NCBI RefSeq assembly: GCF_023973825.1
Contig: NC_090126.1
Location: forward strand, 2,005,001 to 2,069,000
Source of the DNA: Plasmodium brasilianum
Taxonomy: Eukaryota > Apicomplexa > Aconoidasida > Haemosporida > Plasmodiidae
Direction: 5' to 3'
Length of the DNA stretch: 64,000 bases
The notes beneath the pieces were generated by a model. It saw only the letters and a list, made by a program, of their open reading frames with translations. It searched no databases and was not told the origin of the DNA. Both the position numbers and the translations under genes were made by a program. Every line of letters starts with the position of its first letter. Position 1 is the stretch's first letter. Positions 1 through 11,816 of this stretch are shown here, in pieces.

Positions 1-2
1 TT

Positions 3-1019
3 TTTAGCTTACCACAATTTATAGAGAATTATTCTAAAGATGTCGAAAAACTAAACGAAATGAAAAAACAAAAAAAGTTGAATGCAGCGTCTAAAATAAT
101 TAAAAAAAAGAACAAACTAACACCAGCCAAAGTACAGTTTGCTAAGCAGAGGTCAAACATCTCGATGAACCGAGTAATTAAAGGAGCTAGCTTAGATTAC
201 AAAAAATTAAATACACAAACATTAAAAAATAAAAAAGCGGTTAATTCTATTTTAAAAAAGAAAACAATAAATAAAAGCATAGATAAGAAGAAAAAAATTG
301 TGGAACTAAAGAATAAAAATTTACCATTAGGTAAACAAAAAACAAAAAAATATCTTATTGCCTCAAAAAAAAAAGAGGATGTAATAAATAAACAAAAGGG
401 GGATGGAAAAAATGACAAAAAAAAAAAAGAAGAAAAAACAAAAAAGAACGGAAAAATAAATAAAAACGAAAAGGAAAAAAAAGAAGAAAAAGGAAAAAAT
501 AAACTGAAAAAGGAAAATAAAAATGGAGATAAAGGTGGAAAAAGTGAAAAAAATAAAAATGATGATAAAAGAGAAAAAGCTAAAAACGATAAAGTAGTTA
601 TAAAAAAAATTGGAAAAAATGAAAAGGATAAAATTGATGAAAAGACAGATAAGAACAAAAAAGAAAATGAAAAAAAAAAAGAAAAAAGTAAAGAGAAGGA
701 AAAAAATGATGAAAAGAGTAAAAAAGATAAGTTAAAAAAAGAGGACAAAAAGGACGAAAAGGAGGAGGATAAGGATAAAAATAAAGACAAAAAGGATAAG
801 CCAAAAAAAGATGAAAAGAAGGACGATAAGGATAAAAAGGAAAAGAAGGATAATAAGAAGGACAAGAAGGAGGATAAAAAGGACGATAAAAAGGACGATA
901 AGAAGATTGACAAACGGGACGATAAGAAGGTTGATAAACGGGATGACAAAAAGGATGACAAAGGGGATGACAAGAAGGTTAAAAAGAATATTTTAAAAAC
1001 TCAAAAAACTAAAAAGTAA
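3..1019 (+). CDS. C-terminal part of a Lys-rich nuclear-type protein, tandem paralogue of the gene at 7611 (5' end outside window)
   Basis: The frame is open from base 3 to the stop at 1017-1019, so the window starts inside this coding region. The first residues (SLPQFIENYSKDVEKL, then AKQRSNISMNRVIK further on) match SLYLEMYSEEVAKL and VKQRSNISLDRITK of the complete gene at 7611-8918, so the two are paralogues. The Myb-like N-terminal domain of that family would lie upstream of the window. The rest, from about base 240, is almost pure Lys/Asp/Glu/Asn and ends in repeated DDKK/VDKRDDKK units. Such a basic and acidic low-complexity tail fits a nucleic-acid or chromatin-associated protein, but that is inference. 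The first in-frame ATG (60-62) is internal and is not the start. A long minus-strand reading frame here is a shadow of the AAA-rich codons. Confidence 0.8.
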   Translation, partial: FSLPQFIENYSKDVEKLNEMKKQKKLNAASKIIKKKNKLTPAKVQFAKQRSNISMNRVIKGASLDYKKLNTQTLKNKKAVNSILKKKTINKSIDKKKKIVELKNKNLPLGKQKTKKYLIASKKKEDVINKQKGDGKNDKKKKEEKTKKNGKINKNEKEKKEEKGKNKLKKENKNGDKGGKSEKNKNDDKREKAKNDKVVIKKIGKNEKDKIDEKTDKNKKENEKKKEKSKEKEKNDEKSKKDKLKKEDKKDEKEEDKDKNKDKKDKPKKDEKKDDKDKKEKKDNKKDKKEDKKDDKKDDKKIDKRDDKKVDKRDDKKDDKGDDKKVKKNILKTQKTKK

Positions 1020-1637
1020 AGTGTCAAATGATACCCTCACTCAGTCAAATCTAAGTCAAATGTCGACATTGTAAAAGAATTTATCTTTCTCTATATAACT
1101 TTAATACTAACTTAAAAAGCTTCAAACATATATTGGACTTCTTTAGCATGAGCAAACGTACATCTGAATATATGTATATACGTACACGTATACATACTAT
1201 TTTATAACAACGAAAAGGTAAGCATTGACCGAAGTGATACATGATAACCAATTTAATCGTAGCGAGAACAGAACAAAAAAAGGTGCGTTACAGAATGTGC
1301 ACACAGATGAAACCGGTAAAATGAATAGCTACAAAATAATCACTTATAAATATGCGGCTGCAAAATGATACATTGAAAAATAGCATTTTACTAAACAGTG
1401 TTTCTGGAAAAAAAAAAAAAAAAAAAAAAAAATTATATATATATATATATATATATTCGTATTCGTCCCTTTTAACCCTTTTTAAATTAAAATTTACACG
1501 TTATACAATTTTGCTATTTTTTTTTTTTTTTTTTTTTTTCCCGCTTTCTTATGACTTATCCGAAATTTTACGCCTTAATACATTTTTCCAATATCGAAGA
1601 GAAGTTGTTTTTCAAAATTTAATATACATGTGAAAAG

Positions 1638-1668
<31 letters not shown>

Positions 1669-2502
1669 AGTATACACACGTGAAAAATATACATAAAAAG
1701 GTAAACATGAATAATATGTATGCATGTATGTAGAGTATAATAACATATACCAACACAAATGCAGTAATACCATTTAAAAAAAAAAAAAAAAAAAAGAATT
1801 GCACGAGCAGAAGGTTTACGAAATATGCGCGTGGAGAAATGATGTTGAACATTCTTATTTAATAGTAAAAAAAAATAAAAAAAAAAAGTCCAACCAAAAA
1901 GGAAATATTGAAAAAGGAATAGTGAAAATGAACTATTAAAAGTTATGTACTAAAGATTAAGTACTAAAAAATACATATTTAAAACGTATTAACAATTTCG
2001 TACTAAAAACGTACTAACAATTTCGTATTAAAAACTTATTAACAATTTCGTATTAAAAACTTATTAACAATTTCGTATTAAAAACTTATTAACAATTTCG
2101 TATTAAAAACTTATTAACAATTTCGTATAAAAGACTTATTAACAATTTCGTATAAAAGACTTATTAACATTCACTTACCATATATTTTGTAATAAAAATT
2201 TAAATAATGTATGATCAAAAAAATCATAGACGGGGATGCGGTGAGGGACAAATAAAAAAAGCTTGTTGCCTCAAGAGCACTTTTACAGCCATTTTGAAGA
2301 GAAAAATTAAGGAATTTCTTATCTTCACTTGTACTTGTATATTTAAAAATGTAATATAGTATATGTACCATATGTTATGTATGCTACGCGTGTAATATAT
2401 GCATGGGCATACAAAGGAAAATGCACTTACAAGCGGAATGATAAATACGCAGTTTTAAAACAAAAATAAAATTTTCTCATATATATATAATTATCAACTT
2501 CT
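1020..2502. other. Convergent intergenic region
   Basis: This holds the 3' flanks of the Lys-rich gene (+) and the unknown gene at 2503 (-). It contains A and T homopolymers (about 1410-1430, 1518-1539, 1774-1794), TA dinucleotide runs and a 25-bp minisatellite listed separately. No convincing coding sequence was seen. Confidence 0.6.
1985..2169. repeat. 25-bp minisatellite, about 7 copies
   Basis: The unit is ttattaacaatttcg followed by tattaaaaac, repeated head to tail. Copies at both ends differ by one or two bases (ctaaaaacgt, tataaaagac), so the centre is the most homogenised part. It lies between two convergent genes and is non-coding. Confidence 0.85.
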
Positions 2503-3959
2503 CTATCCGCTTAATTGTTTAATTTGTGCTTTCCTTTTTTTATAAACCCATCTCAATTTTAAAAGTACATAATGAATAAATCGAATGTTGAAAAGGTAGG
2601 AGCGAATAATTTTCTTTTTTAAAATGGGATGTATAGACATATTTAAAATTTTAATAACCATAAGATATGTTATGTCTACTTTTCTCTTTACTTTTGAGTA
2701 CATCTTTATAACACACATGCAAAGGGAAATTATGTGCCCTATTTTGAATTCAAAAAGGAGCCCATAGGTTGTTATCAGTCCTCCACTCAATCTTCTAGCC
2801 TTTTTATCAGTGGTTGTGGCATTGCTGAGTTGTCTGTCCTTACCATTTTCCTTATCGTAGTTGTTTCCCCTTCTCGCAGGAAAGACCTGCCCCGTCCTTG
2901 CATTTATATGGTTGAATAGGAAATATACCTCTTCTAACTCTCGTAGGAATAGAGCTTTCATTCGTTCTATGTTTTGATAACGTAAATAGAAAGACCAAAA
3001 CATAAAGGACAGAAAAAATTTGTGCAAAATATAAATGTAGTTGTAAAGATCTTCATCTAAATTGTTGGTAATATATACAGGTTGATCAAAATAGTAGAAG
3101 GTAGCATTTTTAAAAGTCAAGTGATTAGGTTTCTTCGGTAAAGGAATAAAAAAGCAGAGTACCTTATTATTATTAAGATTCATATTGTTTTTAAATAAAT
3201 TATAAAATAATTTATAGTCAATCAAATCTTTTTTAAACTGATATGTCTGTTCATCTATTTCAATGAGTATGCAATTCTTTGTATCAACGAATTTGCTACT
3301 ACCAAATTTTTTTTCTAAGCTTTTTGTACACATACTTTTATTCAAGGTCTTTGTTGAAACATAGCTGATTTCATGTATTTTTTTTATAATATTTAATATA
3401 TAATTATTGTAAGTGCTATTCATATTATTACAGTATTTTAATAATTTATTTTCATAGTACAATTCATGCATTTTTTTTAAAAGAGCATATTTTTTATTTT
3501 GATGGATTAAAGAAATTATCAAGAAATAGTAGTCTAAAAATTCGCTTCTTCTATTTATATCCTTAATATTTCTTTTAATATAGTTAACTCCTTTTTCTAA
3601 TTCTTTGGCTTTATCTTTATCGCCCATTGACGTATTCTTATAATTTAAAAAAGAATTGTGTGGACTGTTTGTTGTTATAATGTTTAGTGGGCTATAGTAA
3701 TTACTACAGCTTTTGAAAAAGAAACTATTTACTCTAGTAAAATTTCTCAGAAGAGATATGTTTGATATGGATGCTTTAGAATTTAAAGGGAATAGTAAAT
3801 TTAATTTCTTAGGCTTCTTTTTATCACTACTTATGGTCGTTATGTCTTTAGCTTCTGCTTCGATTTCTTTTAATACGACTTCGTGCTCCTCCCTATAGGC
3901 ACTCAGACTGAGCGGGAAAAAATGGTTTCCGCATTTTTCGAAAAAAAGAAAAAAAAAAG

Positions 3960-4000
<41 letters not shown>

Positions 4001-4556
4001 AAAAAAAATTTTACACAAGCTTCACACACACACACACACACACTTATTTTGTCTTTCCTACTTCCTATTTATGAATCTCCATATGTTTTTGAAGGAGTTA
4101 ACCGAATACTGCATGCTGAAATCTTTTCTATTTAATTCCTTCCATCTCACATGGCCTACAACACGAAAACGTCATTTGAAGTTTGTATCAGTGTGGTGTA
4201 GGGGGCAAGAAAATTTTTCGCCATTTCAACGTTTCGTTTTGCCATATTTTGTTAAACTTCTTTTTATTACATTCTATTTTTTTATTTTTTTTCTATTTAC
4301 GCATGTGTATAACCATACATCAGTTTGTCCATGTAGCATTTCCTTATGAGCTTTACAATGTCCTCCTTAGATAAGGACCTACAAAATAAGGAAACCAAAT
4401 GGTGGTAAACGGAAACATTGGAAAAATTACGAATAAATTAAAAAAATTTTTGAATAATTTAAAATTTTTGATATTACTCTAATAGGTTTTTACTTGTCTT
4501 CTTCAAGCTGTTCATATTCGCGTAAATCTAACATATGCACACACACATACACACGC

Positions 4557-4599
<43 letters not shown>

Positions 4600-4627
4600 T
4601 AATACTGATATATAAAGCCTTAATCAT
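2503..4627 (-). CDS. Conserved-type protein of unknown function, four exons (about 501 aa)
   Basis: Not recognised. The main exon is 2503-3892. Three small upstream exons join it in phase: 4606-4627 (22 nt, with the ATG), 4494-4527 (34 nt) and 4319-4378 (60 nt), each with GT and AG borders. The joined N-terminus begins MIKALYI, then NLREYEQLEEDK, SLSKEDIVKLIRKCYMDKL and MEEHEVVLKEIEAEAKD: a charged, helix-prone segment very unlike the surrounding low-complexity DNA, which is the main support for the model. The body is Lys/Asn-rich with hydrophobic patches (for example KVLCFFIPLPKKPNHL) and a basic C-terminus (LKLRWVYKKRKAQIKQL). No catalytic motif or clear signal peptide was seen. Reading on without splicing at 3892 would run into a poly-Phe stretch from the intron homopolymer, so the splice is needed. 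It sits between two paralogous Myb-like genes on the other strand. Confidence 0.65.
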
Positions 4628-4710
4628 ATTAACTGTCCTCTATATAAATTGACATTTGTAAATATAATTTTATCTACTACTAATGGGAGGACCAACACCA
4701 ACTTAAGTCT

Positions 4711-4745
<35 letters not shown>

Positions 4746-4854
4746 TTATCGTTCTTTTACTCAAAGAGTTATAACTTTATAACTTTAAATTCTTGACACT
4801 ACATGAAGTTTTAGTTTTTCGACCTTCCATAATTTGTTTAGCAAACAAGATTAC

Positions 4855-4976
4855 AAGCTTACATGTTTACATGCTTACATGTTTACATGCTTACATGCTT
4901 ACATGTTTATATGCTTACATGTTTACATGCTTACATGTTTTCATGCTTACATATTTACATGCTTACGCTTGTATGC
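4855..4976. repeat. 8-bp tandem repeat (ttacatgY)
   Basis: Units of ttacatgt and ttacatgc alternate over about 120 bp with a few substitutions. Because 8 is not a multiple of 3, all frames stay open and give spurious peptides of the HAYMLTCL type. Confidence 0.85.
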
Positions 4977-6005
4977 ACACTTACGTAAAGGCTAATATAT
5001 ATGCTTATGCTTACGTTTATACTTTGTTACGTTTCGCTGTTTTTGTTTGTTTTCTTTTTTTTCGAAGGTGTTAAGAAAAAGGGAAAATATTGTCAAGTAG
5101 ACGCAACTAGCTATATCTGCTCAAACATACGTATCCACTTGTTTGTATTTCTAATTAGTTATTTGTTTTATTATTTTCCATGAACACTTATACCTCCATT
5201 TCGTATTGTTATAAAATGGTATTAATATATATTAGACAATAAAATTTATAACACTATTTTTCTCTTTGCTTGTTTTTATAAATTTTCATAAGCTCCTTTT
5301 ATAATATTTTTTAACATAACAATGTTTTTTTCTTTTTTTTTTTTTCTTACATTATATTACATTTTGACACGTACTCTTCGTTGGATTGTTGAACTATAAT
5401 TAGGCACTTCAACAAATGGGGAAAAAAAAAAAAAAAAAAAAAAAAGACAATAATAAATTACCTTCTTACTTTGAAAAGTGCATTTAAAAATTTGAGTGTG
5501 TGGTCATAAAACATTAACTAAATTGTAAGTACAAAATTAATAATGTTCTTTTTACTTATATTTTTATTTATATTTTTATTTATATTTTTATTTTTACTTA
5601 CATTTATGTTTATGTTTATGTTCATCGTTTGACATGTTATACATGTTATGAAGCTCTCTTCACCTTTGGGAAAAAATAGAAAGAGGGATCACTTTACGCA
5701 TTCTGTATGTATCTACAGGAGTGTATACATACATGAATATTATGCACATATGTATGGGCTTATAAATGTAGGTCGCCATGAATGTGAAACATAAGATTTC
5801 TGTGAGTTCATACTGAAAAAAAAAAAAAAAAAAAAGAGGTGCGTATTTTTCGTAATACGTAAAAGTAATAAGATTTTAATTCCAAAAAAAAAAAAAAAAA
5901 AAAAAAGAAAGCAAAAGAAGGAAAAGGGAAGTATAAATAAAGAAGAAATATAGCAGAGATTATGTAGAAATAAAGTAGATGTAATGAAGAAGTAAAGCAA
6001 TTATA

Positions 6006-6062
6006 ATGCAGAAATAATGCAGAAATAATGCAGAAATAATGCAGAAATAAAGCAGATATAAT
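6006..6062. repeat. 11-bp tandem repeat (gcagaaataat)
   Basis: About four exact head-to-tail copies, with decayed copies on each side from 5950 to 6075. Non-coding. Confidence 0.75.
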
Positions 6063-6363
6063 GCAAATATAACAAAAAACTTTTTCCATTTTATTTAATA
6101 GAATGGTAAAAAAAATTTTTATGATACATGCACAATTACACTTAAACAAAGAGAAAAAAAAAACTAGCTAAAAAATTAATTTACCAGGGCATTTGAAAAG
6201 GACAATATGATCCATAAATAATTTTTCGAATTAAGTAAAAGTAATTAAGCATATTAGTAAAAAATAGAAAAATAAAAAAGTGTTTACTTTAAATAAATAT
6301 TCTTACCATGTAGACAATTGTTTTATGGGAAAAAATCCAGTAGCAAGAGAATGAATATGCCCC

Positions 6364-6394
<31 letters not shown>

Positions 6395-6652
6395 ATATAT
6401 ATATATATATACCCATACGCACATATAACAGTATTCAACAGTGATATATTTTTAATTTTTGTTAAAATTAGCAACATACATTGGGTCTATACATGAAAAA
6501 TAATCATAATATATTCTACTTTATAATAGCATAAATTTTTATAAAATTATTACTAACAAGTGTAGCTTAGACAAATAACCATTTATGTTTTTGAAAAATA
6601 AATTAAAAAATTCAGTGTTAAAAATAGTTGAACAAACGCACAAACGTGTACA

Positions 6653-6850
6653 AATGTGCAAATGTACAAATGTACAAATGTACAAATGTGCAAATGTACA
6701 AATGTACAAATGTACAAATGTACAAATGTACAAATGTGTAAATGTACAAATGTGTAAATGTAAAAACGTACGAATGTACAAAATGTCTAATTGTGCGAAT
6801 GTACAAAATGTCTAAACGTGCGAATGTACAAATGTGTAAATGGGCAAATG
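6653..6850. repeat. 8-bp tandem repeat (tacaaatg)
   Basis: About 24 copies of tacaaatg with tg/ta variation and a more degenerate 3' end. It is open in several frames on both strands (peptides of the CTNVQMYK type), which explains the overlapping reading frames here. It is interpreted as a non-coding minisatellite. Confidence 0.85.
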
Positions 6851-7610
6851 TAGAAAAACAAAAAAAATTATTAACAGTTCAGAAAAAAAAAAAACTAAAA
6901 AAAAATAAAGTAGAAATATACAAACATATTTACATATATTTTTTTATGAAAATTTTATGTAACGTTTAAACAATATATTGTACATTAAAGGGATTACATG
7001 AAATTGAAAAATAGTCTTAACTAATTCGTGTAAAAGAAACATTTGCTTACATATTCTTCCATTTTGATTTACTCATTTATTTATGCATTTATTTAAGTGC
7101 TTATTTATTTATCTATCTATTTTTTTATTTTATTTTATTTTTTTTTATTTGCTTAAATTTTTATATCTGTTTAAAAAAACTGGTGTACTGTGTAAGTAAT
7201 TTCAGTGGACAATCTCTTTTTTTTAATAGACGGGTATAACATGCCATATATCATGGTTTACTAAATGTGTAAGACGCGCATACAAGTATTTATACGTACA
7301 AATTTACTCTTGTATTTTATATCAAATAGTAGTTTTCCCTTATTTCAATTTGCTTCTCTTAAATTTTGTATGCCTTCAATGGTTTACCTATATTTTTAAA
7401 TTTTTTAAATTATTCTGACCATACTTTTTAATTTTACAAGTACACACATTTGTGCGAACATAAATGCAGCTCTTCTGATTTATCCCTCGGAATTTGCTAT
7501 TAATTCAAGGGAAAGAAAAAAAAAAGAAAAAAAAAAAAAAAATAGTACCGAATAGTAGCAAGTAATACCGCCTAGAACCAAAATAACAACAAATCGACAA
7601 GCTGAACAAA

Positions 7611-8918
7611 ATGGTAGTTAAGGCTGCGAAGAGGAAGAAAGCCAAGATAAGGGCATACGACATCGACGAATCGAAAAAAATATTTCTGTATGCTTATGAA
7701 CATCAATTGAAAAATGAAAAGATTAATTGGAAAAAAGCCGAGGAGTTAAGAATAACTACACATAGTGCAGGGTCGATGAGAAGCCATTATTTAAATTCAA
7801 TAAAACATGAAATATCGTTATATTTAGAAATGTACTCAGAAGAAGTAGCTAAATTGTTCGCTAAAGTTAAAAAATGGAAAAAAGAAGAAAAAAAAAAAAA
7901 ATTATTAACTGTTCAGGATAATTTCGTTAAACAAAGGTCTAACATTTCCTTAGATAGAATAACCAAATGTAAAAGCAAAAATTATAACAAATTTAATTCT
8001 CTAATAATTAGTAAAGCTTTTTCTTTCAAATGTGGACGTACCGTTAGTAACAAACAAAATAATTCTCTTAATCGAAGAAACATAGCAAATGAAAAAAGAA
8101 AACAAAAAAATGAGAGTCGTATTGTAACTAATGAAACAAACATAAATAAGAATTCACTAAAAAAGGGCAAATTTAAGCAAGTAAAAATAATTAATAAAGA
8201 TGTTATTGCAACAAAAAATAAAAAAATAAATAAAAAGAAAAAGAAAAAATCATTAAAAAGTAATAAAATAATTACAAGTACTTTAGAAAGAACAAATAAA
8301 ATTATGAATAATTTATTTAATACAGACACGAATGAAAAGGTAAACAAGACAACTACATATGAAAAACTAGATAAGAAGAAACACCAGAAAGAAGGGGAAA
8401 AACTAGTGAGAGCATATGAAAGAATTGAAAAAAATGTAAATGAAAAACTAAGCAAAGAACCAGTAGAAGGGGCTAATGAAAATAAAAAAAGTAAAAATAA
8501 AGTAAAAGAAGAAAAGTCAGTTCAGATAAAACTCGAACAAATGTGCTCTAACGAAAATGTAAGTAACCACATGAGCGAAACGGATGATACGAACGAGACA
8601 AACGAGACGAACGAATCTGACGAAACGTATGAATTAAATAAATTAAAAATGCTACATAATAAAAACATTTCGAAAAATGAGAATTTGGAAGAATTACAAT
8701 TCTACGAATCAAGATCAGCAAGAAGGAATAGTGAAAAAAGTGTGTCCTCCAAAAACAAAACAAAAAACAAATTTTACTCCAACACCTATAACTCTAAAGA
8801 ACTGAATAATATAAACAAGTCCTATGACTCTAATTTATTAATTAATAAAAGAAAAGAAAATAAAAGAAGCTCAATATCTTCCATTTTTGGCTATATTTAT
8901 AAAAAAATATTCAATTAA
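7611..8918 (+). CDS. Rap1/TERF2IP-type Myb-like domain protein with Lys-rich tail (435 aa)
   Basis: Single exon; the ATG follows an A-rich leader. Residues about 15-75 have the pattern of the Rap1/TERF2IP Myb helix-turn-helix domain: YDIDESKKIFLYAYEHQL, then INWKKAEELRITTHSAGSMR and SHYLNSIKHEISLYL. The aligned marks are an aromatic-x-D-E start, Y in helix 1, W-K in helix 2 and T-x-H-S-x-x-S-M/L-R-x-x-Y-L in the recognition helix. In known families this domain binds DNA or mediates telomere-protein contacts. The remainder is basic and low-complexity, with a TNET/NESDET segment near residues 325-345 and an RSARRNSEKS patch that looks like a phosphorylation or localisation site. It is the intact paralogue of the truncated gene at the window start. 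The family call rests on motif matching by eye, and the domain could instead be a more generic SANT/Myb fold. Confidence 0.6.
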   Translation: MVVKAAKRKKAKIRAYDIDESKKIFLYAYEHQLKNEKINWKKAEELRITTHSAGSMRSHYLNSIKHEISLYLEMYSEEVAKLFAKVKKWKKEEKKKKLLTVQDNFVKQRSNISLDRITKCKSKNYNKFNSLIISKAFSFKCGRTVSNKQNNSLNRRNIANEKRKQKNESRIVTNETNINKNSLKKGKFKQVKIINKDVIATKNKKINKKKKKKSLKSNKIITSTLERTNKIMNNLFNTDTNEKVNKTTTYEKLDKKKHQKEGEKLVRAYERIEKNVNEKLSKEPVEGANENKKSKNKVKEEKSVQIKLEQMCSNENVSNHMSETDDTNETNETNESDETYELNKLKMLHNKNISKNENLEELQFYESRSARRNSEKSVSSKNKTKNKFYSNTYNSKELNNINKSYDSNLLINKRKENKRSSISSIFGYIYKKIFN

Positions 8919-8965
8919 TTTGTATACGCATATTCTCCCTTTAAAAGGAGCAAGAATAGTTAATT

Positions 8966-8996
<31 letters not shown>

Positions 8997-9792
8997 GAAA
9001 AGAGAAGAAAAGAACAGGAAAAAGGTAAAACACATGTGGTAAATAATACAGAGGAAGATGAAGCAGCTAACATATACGTTCATATATTTCTTTTTGAAGA
9101 ACAGATGACAAAGCTGAAGAAGAATAATTCGCACTGAAATTACAAGTCGCAACTTTTAAAGTAAAGAATGTGTGTACACATCTACGTGTATATATATGTA
9201 TGTATATATTATGTATATGTTTGTATATATTATGCATATGTATGTGTATATTATATATATGTATGTATACATATGTATATGTATACGTGTGAATGTACAT
9301 ACGTGCCGCAATTGCAAAGCTGCTTGTGCGAACCTGGTGTTACTACAATTTCTCAGTTCGCATTGGACTTTGAATATTTTGAGCTTTTTTTTTTTCTTTT
9401 TCTTTTTTTTTTTCCCCCCTATATTATGCTTTAATTTTTATGTTTTTTTCTTTTTTCAATTTATTAATACATTTGTATTTGTTTTTTTATTAAAATTTAA
9501 CATACCTATTCTTAATGAAACATCATAAATAATACGAAAAAGAACGTCTTTTATTTTTGTCTTTAAATGAATCATTTTTCCTTGGCTAATCTTTTGTACC
9601 TAAATGTGGTGTATATATGATGTTCCTTTCCCCCATCCAACAAGTAAATACATGTACACAATATATTAGCATATGCACACATATATATTAACGTACGTAT
9701 GTATATATATAATTTTTTTTTTTTTTTTTTTCGTTGTAATATTTAAATTTTATTTTAACAAAAAATTGGGTAGGTCAAAATGTGTTAAATAT

Positions 9793-9823
<31 letters not shown>

Positions 9824-10605
9824 AATAGGGATGTGGAAATGTATAAAATGAATAGATAAGGTAGAAATACAATTATAAAAAAAAAAAAAAAATTTCGAAG
9901 ATATTAAAGCAAATACAATGAGCTGTGTTTGATGATTAATAAATAGGTAATGAATTGTAGGAAAAAATGTAACATCACATTTTATTAAATATCCTTCTTC
10001 TAATAAAAAAGAAAAAAGATGAACATTAATAAGATATAAAAATGAGGTGTTCTATATATATACATACATATGGGTATACGTATATATGTATGGGCATATC
10101 GATGTATACATATAGATATACATATATAGATATAAGTATTTAAAAAAAAAATATATATTTGATGAGCTAGGCGGTAGCATTCAACACGGATAAAATGTAA
10201 TGTATACAATCGTGTACCTGAATTTTTCTATTTTTTTTTTTTTTTTTTTTTTTTCTCAATATTCTTAACCTTCCTATTTCTTTTTTTTATTTTGTTTTTT
10301 TGTTTTTTTGTTTTTTTGTTTTTTTATTTTTGTTTTTTTGTTTTTTTATTTTTGTTTTTTTGTTTTTTTATTTTTGTTTTATTTTGTTTTATTTTTGTTT
10401 TATTTTGTTTTATTTTTTTTTTATTTATTTCTTTATTTTTTCTAAATCTAATTTTATTTTTAAAAAATCTTCATGTTTTAACACAAACAAAGTATTGTTC
10501 TATACTAAAAAAATGGAACAAATGGAAGATGAAGAATGATGAATGAAGAGTTTTCCTTTTTTTTTATTTTTTTTAATTCCAAAATAAAAGGTGCAAAAAA
10601 GGGTT
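8919..10605. other. Convergent intergenic region, about 1.7 kb
   Basis: This holds the 3' flanks of the Myb-like gene (+) and the PUB-E2 gene (-). It includes a tatgtata-type tract (9170-9300), several A/T homopolymers and a T-rich array at 10280-10430 built from tttttttg and tttttattt units. No supported gene. Confidence 0.6.
10280..10432. repeat. T-rich array (tttttttg / tttttattt / tttattttg units)
   Basis: Nearly pure T/G/A pyrimidine-biased DNA of mixed 8- to 17-bp periods just 3' of the PUB-E2 gene. Open frames of the FFCFFVFLF type are artefacts of composition. Confidence 0.7.
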
Positions 10606-11783
10606 TTATACTTTATCATCGTGAAACATCCACTTCATAAGTTTAGGAGAAACTTTTGGTCCAGCAGAACAGTAAAGCATATCATCAATTGGTTTTCTTT
10701 TCTTTGTACAACTAGATAACATAGATATTATGGAAAGACATATAGAATTAACGGACAGAACTGGGGACCAATGGTCATATAAAATGGATAGACATATATG
10801 ACCATTACTGTAAATGTGCGGATGAATTGGGGGCTCTCCAATAAATACAACTTCGGGACTTTCTACAGTTCGAAAAAAAAATGCATTAACAAGTCGAGTT
10901 GTATACATGTATTTACTGTTTATGTATATTGGTAAACACATATACCTATGGAATACTTAAAAATATGTGTAAGAATGTACATATATATGTAAATATATGT
11001 ATGCAAAATATCAGGATATTATCTGATCTCTATTTTTTTTTTCTCTCATTAATGATATACCTATAGGATATTTTTCTGTAAACTTAAACTGCATTTTGAA
11101 TGTTTCATTTGAATATAAAGTGTTTTCCGCACCTTTTATTTGAATTATCCATTTATCTGCATATTCTTGTATTAGTTTAATTGTATTTTCATTTTCATTT
11201 AACAATTCAATTCTTTCCTTTTCTAATCTTCTTTTTGAGAGACCTCCCAGTTTTAGACCATTCGAATTATCTTTTTCCATTTCGTCGTTTTTATTCAGTT
11301 CTGAAATATTATTAATATTCAAAGAATTTTTTAAATCACTGAAGGATTTTGATTCACTTGGTTCAAAAATTGACTCTGAGCTGTTGTATATTGTGTATAC
11401 ATTATCTTCCATGTAGTTTTGTAATTCGTTAAGATTTCTGAACGCGCAAGGATATAAAAAAAAAAAAAATAATAATAAAAAATATACATATATGTACATA
11501 TATATAAATATATGTATATATTAATATGCACAAATTTGCATCTCCCAATACACACAAATTCATGTATATAAACATGAATTTTATTCAAAGAAAAAAATAA
11601 AAATATCCAATAGTTATCATCATATTTTAATGGTATACCTTGCCAATGTGTCGTCTTTTGAAACGGGGAAAAACCATTTTTCCTCATGCTTTAAAAACGA
11701 ATATAAGTATATATATATATATTTATGACTTGTTAATGTAATTTGGTCCAAAAAAAAAAAAAAAATTAACATATCAAAAAAGC

Positions 11784-11816
<33 letters not shown>

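Larger units (their letters stand above)
4628..7610. other. Divergent intergenic region, about 3 kb
   Basis: This is the shared upstream region of the unknown gene (-) and the Myb-like gene (+). It holds a 32-bp or longer T tract (4711-4744), several A tracts (5420-5444, 5817-5835, 5886-5906) and three short-period repeats listed separately. At 6862-6880 there is a 19-base near match to the coding sequence of the gene at 7611 (see findings). No supported gene was found. Confidence 0.55.

Noticed and set aside
197..973. 258-codon Ser/Phe-rich minus-strand reading frame
   Set aside because: It is the antisense shadow of the AAA/GAT-rich Lys-rich coding region on the plus strand, with no independent motifs.
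4793..5074. HAYMLTCL-type repeat peptide
   Set aside because: Derived from the 8-bp ttacatgY repeat; no start context or conserved sequence.
6539..6969. Overlapping CTNVQMYK and ICTFVHLY frames on opposite strands
   Set aside because: Derived from the 8-bp tacaaatg repeat.
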